A stretch of 64,000 nt of DNA from Tetrahymena elliotti 4EA (taxonomy: Eukaryota; Ciliophora; Oligohymenophorea; Hymenostomatida; Tetrahymenidae): assembly GCA_000231825.2 (NCBI GenBank), contig JH720325.1, positions 174,842 to 238,841 on the forward strand, given 5' to 3'. Each line of letters opens with the position of its first letter. Position 1 is the stretch's first letter. Made by a program: the position numbers and the translations under genes. Positions 48,839 through 62,172 of the stretch are shown here, piece after piece. The notes under the pieces are model-generated. The model was not told where the DNA came from. It saw only the letters and a program-made list of their open reading frames with translations, and searched no databases.

Positions 48839-51800
48839 TCAAGATACTCTTTATTTTAGAAAAGGATTTTATTCATCCTTAGATATATTGATCTTGTTGA
48901 TTCTGAGGGGATAACTTGAATCAGTGTATTATTCTTTTTCTATGGTTGGAATGTTTTTGGAATTTTGATTTTACTTTTTTGTTTTTTTTAAGGTGGCAGA
49001 CAAATTGGTTAGTGAGTGTGAAACTAAATTATTTTTGGAGTCAAGAGAGCTAGATTTAGTGTTATTTCTGGATGTGTTAGAGAGAGCAATTTATATTCTA
49101 TTTTTTTAAGTAGTTGTTCTACAAGTCTATTCTAAGTGTTCTTGTTTAGGTGTTATGCATTCATTTAGTTAAAGTGGAAGAAGCTTTTTCTCTAATGATT
49201 TCAAGGTAATTGGTGATTTAACTGCCTTTTTAAGCTATTTATGCAAATTGTAAAAATTTCTCAATGTTTCTTTATAGCCTTTTTGCTTTTTTAATAAGGG
49301 ATCAGAACTGGATTGCAATGTTTTTTTAAATTATTCATTTTAAGGTAAATCTTCTTTAGAAATATTGGTAAAGTAGGCTTCATCAGATGTTTAATATTCA
49401 TAGGTTTTTAAGTTAACTTTATTTTTATTTTTATTTTTAGGGGACAATGAGGAAACATTTGAGTTTTATTAAATGCTTTAATCATTTAGGCTTAATTTAG
49501 AAGGCTTGATTGGTAAATACATTTGACTATTATAGCTAAAGTCAGAGCTTGTAACATTGTTTCTGTATTAATTCAACTATTAGCTTAAAAATTGGCTATC
49601 AGACATTTCATTTTAATATTTTGCAGATTGATTTAATTAATATCTGAGATTCTCTTAAGATGACTGAAGTGGGTGTTCATATTTATGGTCAGAAGAATAG
49701 GTTGTATTAGAAGAGACTTCAACTTAATTTAAATTTATCAGTTTCTCTATGCTTTTATTACCTCTTTAAGATATTGGTGAATAAGATAATTTAGATAACT
49801 TGTTTTCATTTTTTATGCCTTTGATTGCAGGTGAAATCTTTAAATCTAAAAACAATTTTTCATTTCTGTTTGGAGATTCAAAATTTGTTTTCTTTTTATC
49901 AAGTGATTTACTGCTGTTTTAGTTTTCATTTTTTTGTGTTGACAAATTTTATAAATTTTTTGTGGGATTGGTTTGAGTAGAAAAGAAATAAAGAGATTAT
50001 TGATTCTAAGTGCTATTTGGAATATCTGTTTCAGTAATTTTTTAATTTACTTTTGATTTTATCATTTTCAAACTATAAAATTTTTTATTTCTTCTGCTTA
50101 AGAAATTTGGAGAAAAGTTTTTATCTTTATAGTTAGGTTCTTCATGCTAAGTAGATATTCTTTAATGAGTGTAATTAGGTTCAGTATTTAATTTTAAGTT
50201 TTCTTCACTAAAAAAGCTTAAATCTTCTTCTTTCATTCTTTCTTCTTCAATAGATTTCATAGGTGAACTAATTCTTAATCCAGCAGTTGTTGTATTATCA
50301 TCAAAAAGTTATTCATCACTCAACTTAGATAATTATTTTATCATGTTTATTTGAGCTATGCTTAATTCTTCTTCATTTCCTGTTTGAGAGTTTATAGAGC
50401 TTTCTTCTGTATTTTGGTATTATTTTAGTACTTGCTTAGCTTAATTTTATGTGTAGGAAGGAGTTAATTTATTTCTTTTTGAAAGAATTTCATTTGAATT
50501 AATATTTGGATTTTATGAAATTTATTTTGGAGATTAAATTAAATTTTGTTGTTATTAATTTTATATTTATTATTTATTTGTTAACAGAGGATATAAAGAA
50601 AGTTTTGCATCATTTGTGGCTGAATTACTTTTTTTCAATTATTAATAGATATTAATGCTTTTTATAGGGCTCTGCTTATGGTTTAATTGTAAAGGTGATG
50701 AATTATTAAGAGGAGAATATAAATTTTATTGAGATTATCCACGTTATAATTTATCACTCTTGAAAATATTTATCTCACTTGTGTTATTAGAGCTATCTTA
50801 TGTTTCTAGAGATTACCTAGCTGTAGTACTAGCAGCAACTTAATTTTCTTGGAATATTTTTGAATTCGTTAAAGTGCTTGCGAGTTGTTATTATTGGTTA
50901 TTATTAAAAGTAATATATTATGTTTGCACTTAATCTTCATCTTTTTCTTGATTATTTAATAATTGGTGTATCAAAGGATATTAATTCGACTTAAGCTAAT
51001 AAATATTTTAAAGATTTTATTCAGATTAAACTTCATGGACAGATGGTCTGAAAAAGTTTTAGGAATTTAATATTGTTGGAGAAGAAGGATTAGTTAAATT
51101 CATTGAAAAAGCATGAGATTCAGAAATATATTTAAGTGATGGGATATTTCTGACAGAGTAATTATTATCATTTTATCCAAAAAGTAAATTATCATCACTT
51201 AATACTGGAAGTGATTGTTAAATGCATAACTTTTAAGTTGATTAAGTTTCTTTTTTTTGTGAAAAGATATTTCCAATGGAAAGTTTCTTTTTGAGCTTGT
51301 TTAAGTGAGTCATATTTCCAAATTGAGGAAGCTCATCTTTCTTCATCGATTTATATTTACTAAGTTTTAGTCTTTTCTTTACTTATTAAAACGTTTCTGC
51401 ATACTCAAATATTTCTGATATGGGGGCATATTTATCTGATAATTCTGTCTTTGAGTTACTAAGAGAGATATTGTTAAGAGTTGTTGAGGAACTGCTTAAA
51501 ATATTTTGATTTGTTTGTTAAACATTTTCAATTTGTTTTAAATTGATTAAATTTTAGTTTTGTTAATAATTTTTTCTGCTTTCAAAAGTGCTTCCTCTTT
51601 CTGTCAGTGGTGATTTGTCATTTTAATTAGAATTTTAAATTAAATCTGGCACTGATTGATGGGGAGAAGTATTTAGACTGACAATACTTTTGGATTTTAA
51701 ATGATATTTTTTTAGAGCTATTTGATTCATGGAGTTTCGAAGTAAATTTATTTAATTCGCAGGAGAGTTTTTATCTTCTAATTGATATTCAATAAATGGA

Positions 51801-54036
51801 TTACTTTTAATTGCTAAATTTTAATTTGTAGTAGGGCTAGCAAGGACTTAATTCAAATTTAGTTATGTTTAAGAAATAAAATGAATACGTTCATTATACC
51901 TGTTGATGCTATCAGTTGATTTTTTCTTAAAAATATCATGAAAGCTGTAGTCAGAAATTTAATTGAGTAAATGCCTATTTAATTTATATATTCTTGTATT
52001 AGTTGCAGAGCATATAGCACTGAAATAGTGTTTCATATCCTCAGATTCATATCCAAAAAACTAATTTTATTAGAGAATAACTATTGTCTTATCTTCCGAT
52101 TTTTTCTTGGTTTGAGATATCTACCGATCTCTTATTGCTTAAGTTAAATCTTAAGATTTATTTTCAGTGGAATCTTAAGATATTAATCTCTTAGTCAAAG
52201 TAATGTTTCCTTCATAGATGTAATAAAGTTCATTCACTTAATCTCCTTCTCTGTAAACAACCTTTAAATTATTTTAGAATAACTGTTAAAATCTTTTCTA
52301 GTATATTTAAATATATGTTAAGTTAGACTAGAGTATCCTTATGGAAATTGGATCACAGAAAATATCAATATTGTAGCAATTAATTAATGAGGTAGGAAAA
52401 CCATAGATCATTGATACAAACATAAATTTTGAAGACTTTATTAACGAAAGACACGACTTCTAAGAAACTTAAAAATTTTAAATGGATCTTTTAATTTTTT
52501 TTAGTATTATATATGCTTTATTTACTCTTTTAGCTGTGTAAGAATTAGAATATATTTTAAGATAGACTATTAGTAACAAAAGAGATGATGTGATTGAAAA
52601 TACCTTTATGTTCTAAATTAAATTTGATCAGGTTTTTATTAGTGGATATAAAGTAATTAAATTTTGTGGTTAGTCAAGTAATAAAAGAAAATTATTAATT
52701 CTGATATCAATTGGTGCTCTTTGAATGGTATTGTTATAATTGAGAGATACAGACTCATAAAATTTTAATCAAAGGATAAATCTTTACACCATAAAATTTT
52801 AATTATAAAATTTGTTCTATAATACTGAATTGTATGGAAAAACCTTAATTAATTATAAAATTTATTAAACGTCCATTAAAAAATTTATTTAATTTTATCT
52901 TCGCTCAGTCTTAAATCCATTTAGTAAATTTTGCTTAAAAAGAGTGAAAATAAAAACTTTTGATATGAGATATTTTTAATAATTATTTTGGATATATTTT
53001 GCTGGTTCTACTTTTTATGATAAATTAATGAAATAAATTAGATTATCCAGTCAATTTATTGGCTGATTATGTTACTTGGGATAAGAGTAATTTATAATTT
53101 AAAAATAAAAAGTGCCTTTACAAATTTGAAGTGAAGATTCACATTAAAAACTGTAAACTAAAATTAACATTTTGTAAAGATGATTTTTACCTAGTTTCTT
53201 AGCAGAGGTTTCTCTTAAAAAAAGTAAGCAATTTAGACTCCAAAAGTATCTCCTATTTTTGGAAAAAACTACTGAATATATTTAGCTAGGTTTTCTCTGA
53301 ATTTTATTTCAACATCAAATATTATATTATACAGTTCATAAGGGATAGAAGCAGTCACAACTTTATCACTCTTAGCTATAATAGATGCAGTTCTCTACCC
53401 TAATTTTGCTAAAGAGAATTCACCAAAAGTGCAATTGGACTTCAACTAGTTAACTCTTTTACAAAAAAACTTTTAAGGTTCTTAAGATAAACTGCAGTTG
53501 CTATTCTATTGATTGTCTTAAGTATTCTATCCTTGGCTTTGAAGAACCTATGAAAGTTGCTAAGAAGTATATTTTAAAAACATTATATCATCAGTCAATT
53601 GCAGTAGTTCCTTATCTTCTTGAGAAATCTCTTGGATAAGTCTATATTAATAATCTAATTCTTTGATTGCTTCTTGATTCACTACATTTTCTTGCTGCTA
53701 GAGTAAGTTAACCTTTTTAGTAATAGCATTCATTTTCTTAAGAGTCTATGCTGAATGCTAAACATAAATATTAACTTCACCACTAAGAATGATAAAAAAC
53801 TTATCTCCTCTATCTTTTTACCTAACTAAAATATCTCCTCTTTTAAATGTTTACAAATTGAGAGACCTTATTGATAGCCTCATAAGTTCAAAGTAGTTGG
53901 GTAATTTCTTAATTTTCTTAAAGTGGTCTAAAGATTCTAAATAGTTAAATACTTCACTAAAATATGCATCAGGTAAAGCTTCACCTCCTCTACAATTCTG
54001 GCATTCCTAAATGCTTTTGATAACCTTTTCGTTCAT
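48839..54036 (-). CDS. Large cyclic-nucleotide-binding-domain protein
   Basis: Exon 1 (54036-53191, 282 codons) and exon 2 (52459-48839, 1207 codons) are both exact multiples of three; the 731-bp intron between them has GT/AG ends. Total 1488 residues. The first CNBD: strands FKRGDILVRQKDRGDKFF and IILSGEVNIYV (63-92), then an insert of about 110 residues rich in Gln and charged residues, then the phosphate-binding cassette FGEFSLAKLGQRTASI (204-219) with the Glu and Arg that contact cyclic nucleotide. A second CNBD-like fold begins at about 349 (YREGDQVNELYYIYEGNI), but its cassette is degenerate (FFGYESEDMKHYFSAI). The remaining ~1000 residues are Ser/Asn/Gln-rich and probably disordered. 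No ion-channel spans or kinase domain are visible, so it is not a CNG channel or PKG. The 5' exon joint is the least certain part. Confidence 0.78.
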
Positions 54037-56837
54037 CTGCAACAAGATTTTAATTCTGCTTTTTAATAAAAATCACGTTGATTAATGGTTTATTGCACAA
54101 AAAGTAAAGATGGCAAATAAGTCTATTTTTAAAAAGAGTCAGTGTTTTAATAGCTTTATTTCTTTAAATATTATTATCAATTAATTAAATGATTAAGCAT
54201 TTAATAAATACAAATATTCATTCATCAAAATTTTATTAGAAATGCATGATTTATTGGAGAGATATCTACGGATACTTCTTTTTAATATTTCCATTAATTT
54301 AATCAGTGCTAATTATTATTAAACTATCAAAACTTCTGTAAAGTTGTCATTTATTTTTACATTATTTGTTGATTAACTAATGTAATCAATCCTACAATTA
54401 TTATTTATAAATTTGGTTGGTATTTTTATTTGCTAATACTTTTCTTTTATATTCTCTTCAATCATTGCTTAACTTTATATATAATTTCAGTAAAAATCTT
54501 TTATATTTTCTTCAATTATTGCTTAACTTTTTATATAATTTCAGTAAAAATAAAATTTTAGTGGCTTCAAAAAATATCTACATTTCTCAAATAAATCTTA
54601 TTTAATTCATAAAAATTTATCATCAAAAATATTTAAAGTTAAGACTAAATATATTATTTTGTTTAAAGATTTTTTCAAGCTTAAATTAATTAGATTTTCA
54701 AAATAAATAGTTAAATTTGAGAATTATTATGAATATATTTATTTTATTTTAAAAATTTATCTAAAAGAAACAAATAACAAATTAAATTTAAAATTTATAT
54801 TCATAAAATAATTTGTTTATATTTTTAAAAAATAAGTAAACATATTAAATTAAATATTTCATAATAAAAATAATTTGATGAAAATAAGAAAAGAACTATT
54901 AAGTCAAATTAGCTAATAAATACTATTATAAATTTTAATTTTTCAAGAGTGACTGTTTTCTTCTAAGTGACTTGAAAGAAAAAATTAATATCAGTAGATA
55001 TGTAGGAATATCTTCATAATTATAATATCATTATTTTTGGAAGTTGAAAACTAAGAAAAATATTCTTTTAATTTTTATTTTTTGTAAAAGAAAAATGATT
55101 TTTAATTTTAAAATGATTTATCTTTTTAATATTGGACTTTAATTCATTTTTCATTTTAGAAAAAAATTTTTATATTTTCTTAATATTTTGATTAGCTTTA
55201 TCTGATTATAGAAAATTAATAGTAATTTGTTAATAGATCGTTAATTTTATTAATACTTTAGTAAGAAAATTAGAGATGATCTTTCTGATTATTTTTGATT
55301 TGATAAATTTAAGCGATTTGCTAATAAAATTTGCTTTCAGCTGTTGAAGTAAAAAAACAATTTTAATTTTAAAAAAGTTGCAGCAATTTTTTTTAATTAT
55401 TGGTTCATTCATTAATAATTATCAATACATAAATTCTAATAATATTTAATAATTTTAAATTGGTTATCTTCATTCTTGCTCGATTTTTAGATTTAATATT
55501 TTGTTATTTTAAACTTTTAATACAGGATAAAGGAGGAAATTCTTTGTATATGGTTTTTTTTTAAATGAATGACCAAATAATAATATTTGAATATTTTTAT
55601 TATTTTTAATGACTTAAATTGGTGTTTTTTTTATAAAAGTAGCTAATCCTTTTAGAAAAGTGTAAATTTTTACAAAATAAATTCAAAAAAGAGATAATTG
55701 ATATCAATTTATAGATATCAAATACTGAAGGAGTAATAGTTATCTAATACAAGTTTTAATATTTAAAAAAAGCCATTCAAATTTTAAATCTATTTTTGGT
55801 TTTAGCCACAATTTAATTTCTCTTCTCAATAAATTAAATTAAAACTCAAAAGTCTAAAGTAAGAGAGATGAGTGCAAGAATTTGATTAAATCCAAATATT
55901 TTATCAAAAATTCAATTTTGGGAATAGTTTTTATAGTGAGTAAGTAATAAATCTATTATCTATATTTTATTAAGAAAGTTAAAGAAATTTAATTAAAAAA
56001 TGTTAATTATTTTAAAGGAACTTTTGTTTTGAATTTATTTTCAATTTTATAGATAATTCTATTTAGATAAAATAATATTTACATCTTAATTCTTAAAATA
56101 GGATTAAATAGAGAGAAGTAATTTTATCTTATTTTGAAGTAATTTTATTTTTAAAAAATATAAAAAGTAAGTAACATCATAAACATCTTGTATGTGAACA
56201 ACTCTAAATGTTTAAAAAAACAAAGCTTGATTGAAAATTTAAATAAATATTCTTTTTACAATGAAGGGATTACAATTAGAGAGATTTTAAATCATGAGGT
56301 ATTTTTGATTGATTTATCTTGATTTTGGTTTGAGAGATTTTAAATATTAATGTAAGCTAGATTAATTGTAATTCAATACGTTACAAACAATATTGAAGCC
56401 TTTTATGAATTATGATGAGATACAAAATTTAATTAAACAAATATTGAATTTATTAATAAGTAAAACTTGAAAAAAGTAGATAACTTTCAAACTAAAAGTA
56501 AATTTGATTTAATTTAGCAAAAACATAACGAGTTTTTGGTTATGTATGACACTACTTACTATTTGTTTGATTGTGAATTTGTTTGTTTTATTACAAAGAA
56601 TAAATGGTTTGCTTTAGCTTTATTTGATTAATAGATTATATTATATGATTAAAATTTATGTAATTAATTAGAATTAACAAGCAAACAAACAAAAAAACAA
56701 ATTTGCGTTATCGTAGCTAGATAGAGAATCAATTATTTTTTTAAGAAATCTTATGAATTGTAAATCAAAGATATATTTTTTCAAGTCTTATTTATAAATA
56801 AATAAATACTTGATTAATAATTAAGCTAAAAAGGGAA
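54037..56837. other. Large divergent intergenic region
   Basis: About 2.8 kb between the CNBD gene (-) and the following gene (+). AT-rich throughout. It contains a 54-bp tandem duplication at 54444-54551. Short open frames here lack motifs and are probably chance. Confidence 0.55.
54444..54551. repeat. 54-bp tandem duplication
   Basis: Two adjacent units beginning CTTTTATATT(C/T)TCTTCAAT and ending TTCAGTAAAAAT, differing at a few positions. The duplication creates a spurious plus-strand ORF across it. Confidence 0.85.
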
Positions 56838-59533
56838 ATGATAAAAGTTATTGAGAAGCGTTTGAAGCAAAGCAGTTATCAAACTCATGATATTACAGAT
56901 GATGCTTCATAAATTAATGGCTTTTAAAATAATCAAGTGAGTAGTTCTGGAGCTATTAAGCTACCTATATATTACAAAGAGAATCCTCTTTACACTCATA
57001 GATTTTTAATAAATTCTAATGATAGTAAGAATTCATTTTTTTAGTGTCAGTAGTCTTCTGATGAGGCAACTTGCTCAACTTTGACTAATAACACTCCTAT
57101 AAATAAGAGAATAAGCAACATCTCTCAGTTTAAGTATGAAACGGATGAAACATTGAGAATTAGGAAAAAAAACAGATCATTATTTTCATAACAAAAAGAT
57201 TCTGCTAGAACTCCTAGTTGCTAACAGATTGCTTCAATAGATTTTACTAAAAATAACTTGCTAGAAGAAATATAAAATATGGATAGCTAAACCACTGAGG
57301 GTGTTTCATGCTATTCACCTATAAATATCAGTAAACGAAACAACAAATAATTTAAACTTGATGGATAGTAGAGTATTAAAACTAACACAAAAAGATTAAA
57401 CTCAATGCCAAAGGAGCAAAAATATAATTTTTTGCAAAGTGATAAACAGTTAAGCACAATTAGCTTTGATGAGAACAACAAAGAGTTTTTGTCAAGCAAT
57501 AGTTTGAGAATGAAAAAATCATCTAGATTATTAAAGACTAATGATAACACTCATAATGTAATTAGTAGCAGTATGAACATTGAAGTTCCAATGCAAGATA
57601 GTAATTGCCTATCAAATAGAAATCAAACTTACAATCATGGGAATAATAGTAGTAATATGAGTGAAGATAATTAGAAGCAAAGTTACATGTAGCTAATATT
57701 TAATGAATAAGCTAGAACTATGAATAATGGGAATTTTCAAGATTATCTTTGTTATTTATCTCAATAAAATTTAACTGTAAAATAAAAAAATAAGAAACAC
57801 ACCAACCAACACCAATCAAATACTAGACAAAGAAGGCCAGTAAATGACACCAATGACAACGAGATATCCTTAAATCAATCACAAAAATTAATTCAACTCA
57901 GCAAGTCTCACAAATCAATACCATCCCAAAAAGATTTATCGCTTACTAACTTGAGTCCTGTTCCATATATATAAAGCAGCAACTTAGATTCAAACAATAA
58001 TTTAAGCGCATTGATATCCAATAAAAAAAGATTAAGCATAAGGCTTCAAAAATTAGAAAAAGATAACGCAGAGTTACTATTAAATAATAAAAAAGATTCT
58101 ATTTTCTCTCCAGACACAATTGAAAAAATGCCTCTAAATTAACATCATTATCATCAGAATAATAATAATATTAATTAAAATTAACAAAAACAAAGCTAAA
58201 ATTTGTAACCTTTGTAAATCAAATTTAATTTAATTTTTTTATATTAACTTACATTTTTTATTAAAAGTGCAAAAATACCTTCCATTTCTGTTATTGAAAC
58301 GAAAAAAAGTAACTTAATGGCGTTAAAGCCAATATAATTAAAGAAAATTATGGAGCCATAAAAAACAAACAAAGCAGAGGAGTTTGCTCATAAATTTGAT
58401 TACAAGGAAGATAGTCCAACAACTAAAAATGTTCATTTTGTTACTAGTATCTAGAACATAGATATAAATGAGGATAGTACTTAAGAAACAAATAAATAAA
58501 ATGGTAATATTTTCTAAAGAAGACACAAAAGAAATAATACATTTTCATCTTCTCCTAATATTTCCCTAAATAGTTTGTCAGTAACACTAAAAAAAGAGTA
58601 AAGCTTATTAAATTTATTAATTTAATCAAAAGTCAAAATTATTATTTTAGAAAAAGCTTAATTTCTGAAAAAACTGAGAGATCCCCAATAAGAATGAAAT
58701 CTATGATAGATACTTAGAGTGGCTCTATCAAAAAAAACTCAATAATAGGATAAGTAAAAGCTTTGAACTTTGCTCACAGACTAATTTAGCTAAAAGATAT
58801 GTCAAAAGCTACCTAAAATATTTAGAAATAGATTAGAAAAATGATAGACTAAATAAAATAATTGGCACAACTTCCTAAAATTTACCACAATAAATCATAC
58901 AATTTTGTATTTGATTTGTGGTCTCGCTTTCCTGAACTGAAAAATATATTTCTCAATTAAGAAAAATAAATAATTAAAACCCCAATAAATGTAACTCCCA
59001 AACAAGTATAAGATGCCTTTAAATTGGATAGACTAAAAGCTGTTTATAATTTGGATAAAAATGATCCAAAAATGACTTATGACTAAGTGTTAGAAAAGTA
59101 TTTGCATAAAGATTTCTAAATCTATATAACTTTCATAGAGGAATTCAACATGAAAATCTAACAAAATCAGCTTAAGAATCTAGAAAAATAAATAATTGAC
59201 CAATAAAACACAATAAATTAACTTGAATAAAAAATGAGCTACAATCTCCTATGCAATCCTAATTAATCTTAAACATCGTCTGCAACTTATGCCTTTAAAG
59301 AAGATTACAATAATAATTTAAAAAGTTTCTTAGAAAGAGGCACTTATTTATTATCTAAATAATCTGACAAATTTGAAATGGCTGAAAAGAAATATGGCAA
59401 TTTCGATAATATCAATCTTAAATCTAAATACTTTGGAGGATACATATCCAGTATTTATGAAAACATCCTTAAAAATAAAAGGAACTAAAACAAATTTGCG
59501 AATGTCAAACATTACTCTGAAGATGAAGATTGA
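56838..59533 (+). CDS. Low-complexity protein with conserved-looking coiled-coil C-terminus
   Basis: Three exons, 56838-58213, 58268-58597 and 58651-59533, with 54- and 53-bp introns, join in frame to 862 residues. The first ~640 residues are Asn/Gln/Ser/Lys-rich with no recognised domain and likely disordered. The last third looks folded: SYNFVFDLWSRFPELKNIFL, VQDAFKLDRLKAVYNLDKND and YDQVLEKYLHKDFQIYI, then a predicted coiled coil NQLKNLEKQIIDQQNTINQL, ending with an acidic HYSEDED. No membrane span or signal peptide. The intron 1 call is supported by splice signals, but because it is 54 bp and free of TGA the frame would also stay open if retained. Function not recognised. Confidence 0.75.
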
Positions 59534-60645
59534 ATTGCATAAAAAGTTAATGCATCTTTAAATTTACAATAATAAACCCTCAAAAGCAAAATAATTTATT
59601 TAAATTAATTTCACTCTTTTAATCTTAAACCTAAAAAACAAAATAAATAATTATACTAAAATAATCAATCTATAAATTGATCAATTACAATACATTTTAT
59701 TAACATATATTTCCATTAAAACTATCTTATAATAAATTTATCATATCATCACTTTTAAACCTTTTTAATAATAAAATTGAATAAAAAATCAATAAAAATC
59801 TATTTATAATTAGTAAATTGAAATTTATTTTTAGTTACTTATTATTATGTAGATTGATATTCATTTTCCAATAAAATGTTTGCTTTATTCACATATTCAA
59901 ATAATGTAGGTTAATTGCTTATATTTTATAACTACTGAACTTTAGTATTGTCTTGAAACTTTTTCATCATCTGATCGAAATCTAAGTGCTTTTTATTTTT
60001 TTTGATCAAATGAAAGGAAACATTTTTTAATTTAAATAAATATTTTAAAATTTAATTTTTATAAAAAGTTATTTTGTAAAATTTGATTGTTGATTTTATC
60101 TTCGCTTTCTTTGAGACTAAGTTATGATATTAATACTTTAATTATCTTTTTTTTTTGATCAGTCGTAAGTAAAAATTAGTATTTTTGGCAAAAAAATTGT
60201 TAAAATAGATAAGAATTTCATTGATAAAAGCAAATATTTTTTTCAAAATATTTGAACAATTTTTTTTTTTTGAGTATTTTTTTGATAATTTTTGGCTATC
60301 TAATCTAACTTGATTTTTTTTTTTTTGAATATAGAAAGTAAAATAATAGTTTAGATTTTCATTTCTATTGATCTGTCTATCTAATTTAAATAATACTTAA
60401 AATCTACATAAAATTAATTAGTGGATAATATTTGAAAACAAACATATTTTATCTTAATATTATTCACTTTATTATTATTTGATAATGATTTTAATTTTTT
60501 AAAATATTTTTTATTTTCATTTTCACTTCAAAATAAAGTAAAATTAAAAAATTTTTAGTTGTTTATTTATAAAAATATGCTGAGCTAAAATGAATCAAGT
60601 AACAAATTAGTTTATAAAATATGAATATAGAGTTTATATTAATTT
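59534..60645. other. Convergent 3' intergenic region
   Basis: About 1.1 kb with several T homopolymers (10-12 bases) near 60260-60325. No gene was seen. Confidence 0.6.
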
Positions 60646-62172
60646 TCAATGCTCGTATTCTTAAATCTCGTTTTTGAGGAAATGGTTGAGATCTTTGTAA
60701 GTTTTGACATTTTTTCCACAATTTAGGTCATTTCTTCTAAGTTGACGGCATATTTTTTAGACTTTTTAGACTAAACGATCTTTTATGGGGAGGTTGTATA
60801 ATCTAGTAATATCACTCTAGGTGGGAGGAGGAATGTAAGCAAGTTCAGCAGGGCAATCAGTCCTGGGTTCAGTTCTCTTTAAAAGGAGATCATCAAAAGT
60901 AGCAGCCCACTCAGTTCTCTTTGAGAAATACTCTTCGATTCCAAAAATTTTGAGAATAGAAGATAAAATAGAGCTGTGTTCAAATTGAGATGTTTCAAAA
61001 GGTTTTTGGTGAGGGGCAGGTTCTTTGATTAATGTTCCCTTTTCTATCCAAGGTGATATCAAGAGCATAGGAACACGGATGCCAAGACGAGTAAAATTAA
61101 AGTGGTTTTTATTCATTTTTCCATCAGGGTTGGGGACTCCGTTTTATGGGGGAGAAACGTGATCATAGAAACCACCATGTTCATCATAAGTAATAATTAA
61201 GAGAGTTTAATTCCATAGAGGACCATTTCTTAAAGCTTCATATACATTCTTCATGAGTCTTTCACCTTCACGAATACTGTGATTAGGATGTTAATCATTC
61301 ATTAAACCAAATGACTTAGTGTTATTTAAAAGGGGATTAATTGATTCAGATGGATTAATAAAGGTGTAATTAGGTAAATTTCCATTGGCAGCATCTGTAT
61401 AGAATTGTTCCATAGGAGGGAAGTAAGTTTCATTAAAGTTTTAGTTGAAGTAGTTAATGTAGAGGAACCAATCATCAGCATCATTTTCATAATAATATCT
61501 CCAAGTCAAGTTATTTTTAGCAAGAACTTCTTAAAGGGTCTTATTTTAGATTTAACCTTGTTTCTATTCATTTCCTACACAACCGTCGCAAGTACCACAG
61601 TGAACAAAAAGTCTATTAGGGTTAGTAGGTCCAGGATAGCTGCAAAAATAGTGATCAAATTATGCGTATTAATTTGCCAATGTAGTAATAATTGGAACAT
61701 TTGAAGATAATTATGCAGTCATTTCTTATGATCCTGTATGGCCGCCCTATCTGGAAGCCATAACAAATCCGCCCATGTTAGCATCACCTTCTGTTGATGC
61801 ATGATTAATACAAGGGTTTTTTATTTTTTTATCCTTAACATTAAGTGAATATCTACATCCAAAAATACGTTCAGTAGTAGAATCATGGCTGTGATTAGGA
61901 TCATAAAGAGAATTATCAGGAGCATCAGGGCTAATACAAATTTTTCCTAAAAATGGCAAGAAAGGATCTTTGTAATTGCATTCTTTTCCTGTTAATCCAT
62001 TTACCTCAGGATTACCATATTCTCCACCTTACTTCATCCAACCAAGCATATGGTCAAAAGAACGGTTTTCCATCATTAAAACTACAACATTTCTAATAGG
62101 ATATTTGCTACCAATAGTAAATGAAACTAGCAAAGTAGCGACAATAGCTAAGTTAAAGTTAATCTTTATCAT
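60646..62172 (-). CDS. Secreted phosphoesterase family enzyme (phospholipase C/acid phosphatase-like)
   Basis: A single exon of 508 residues, ATG 62172 to TGA 60648-60646. I chose this start because it gives a clean signal peptide (MIKINFNLAIVATLLVSFTI, cleavage near GSKYP); an upstream in-frame start would add a charged 24-residue leader. Family motifs follow: RNVVVLMMENRSFDHMLGWM near residues 26-45 (catalytic Glu-Asn-Arg-Ser-Phe-Asp-His), SYPGPTNPNRLFVHCGTC, and TYDEHGGFYDHVSPP. These define the phosphoesterase family (PF04185) of non-specific phospholipases C and acid phosphatases. Many Cys pairs and N-glycosylation sequons (for example NQT, NET, NHS) fit a secreted or lysosomal protein. 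The C-terminus (LRRNDLNCGKNVKTYKDL) has no retention signal. Substrate could be phospholipid or phosphomonoester. Confidence 0.9.

Noticed and set aside
54417..54605. 62-codon plus-strand ORF
   Set aside because: It is generated by the 54-bp tandem duplication, has repeated low-complexity Leu/Asn content and no motif.
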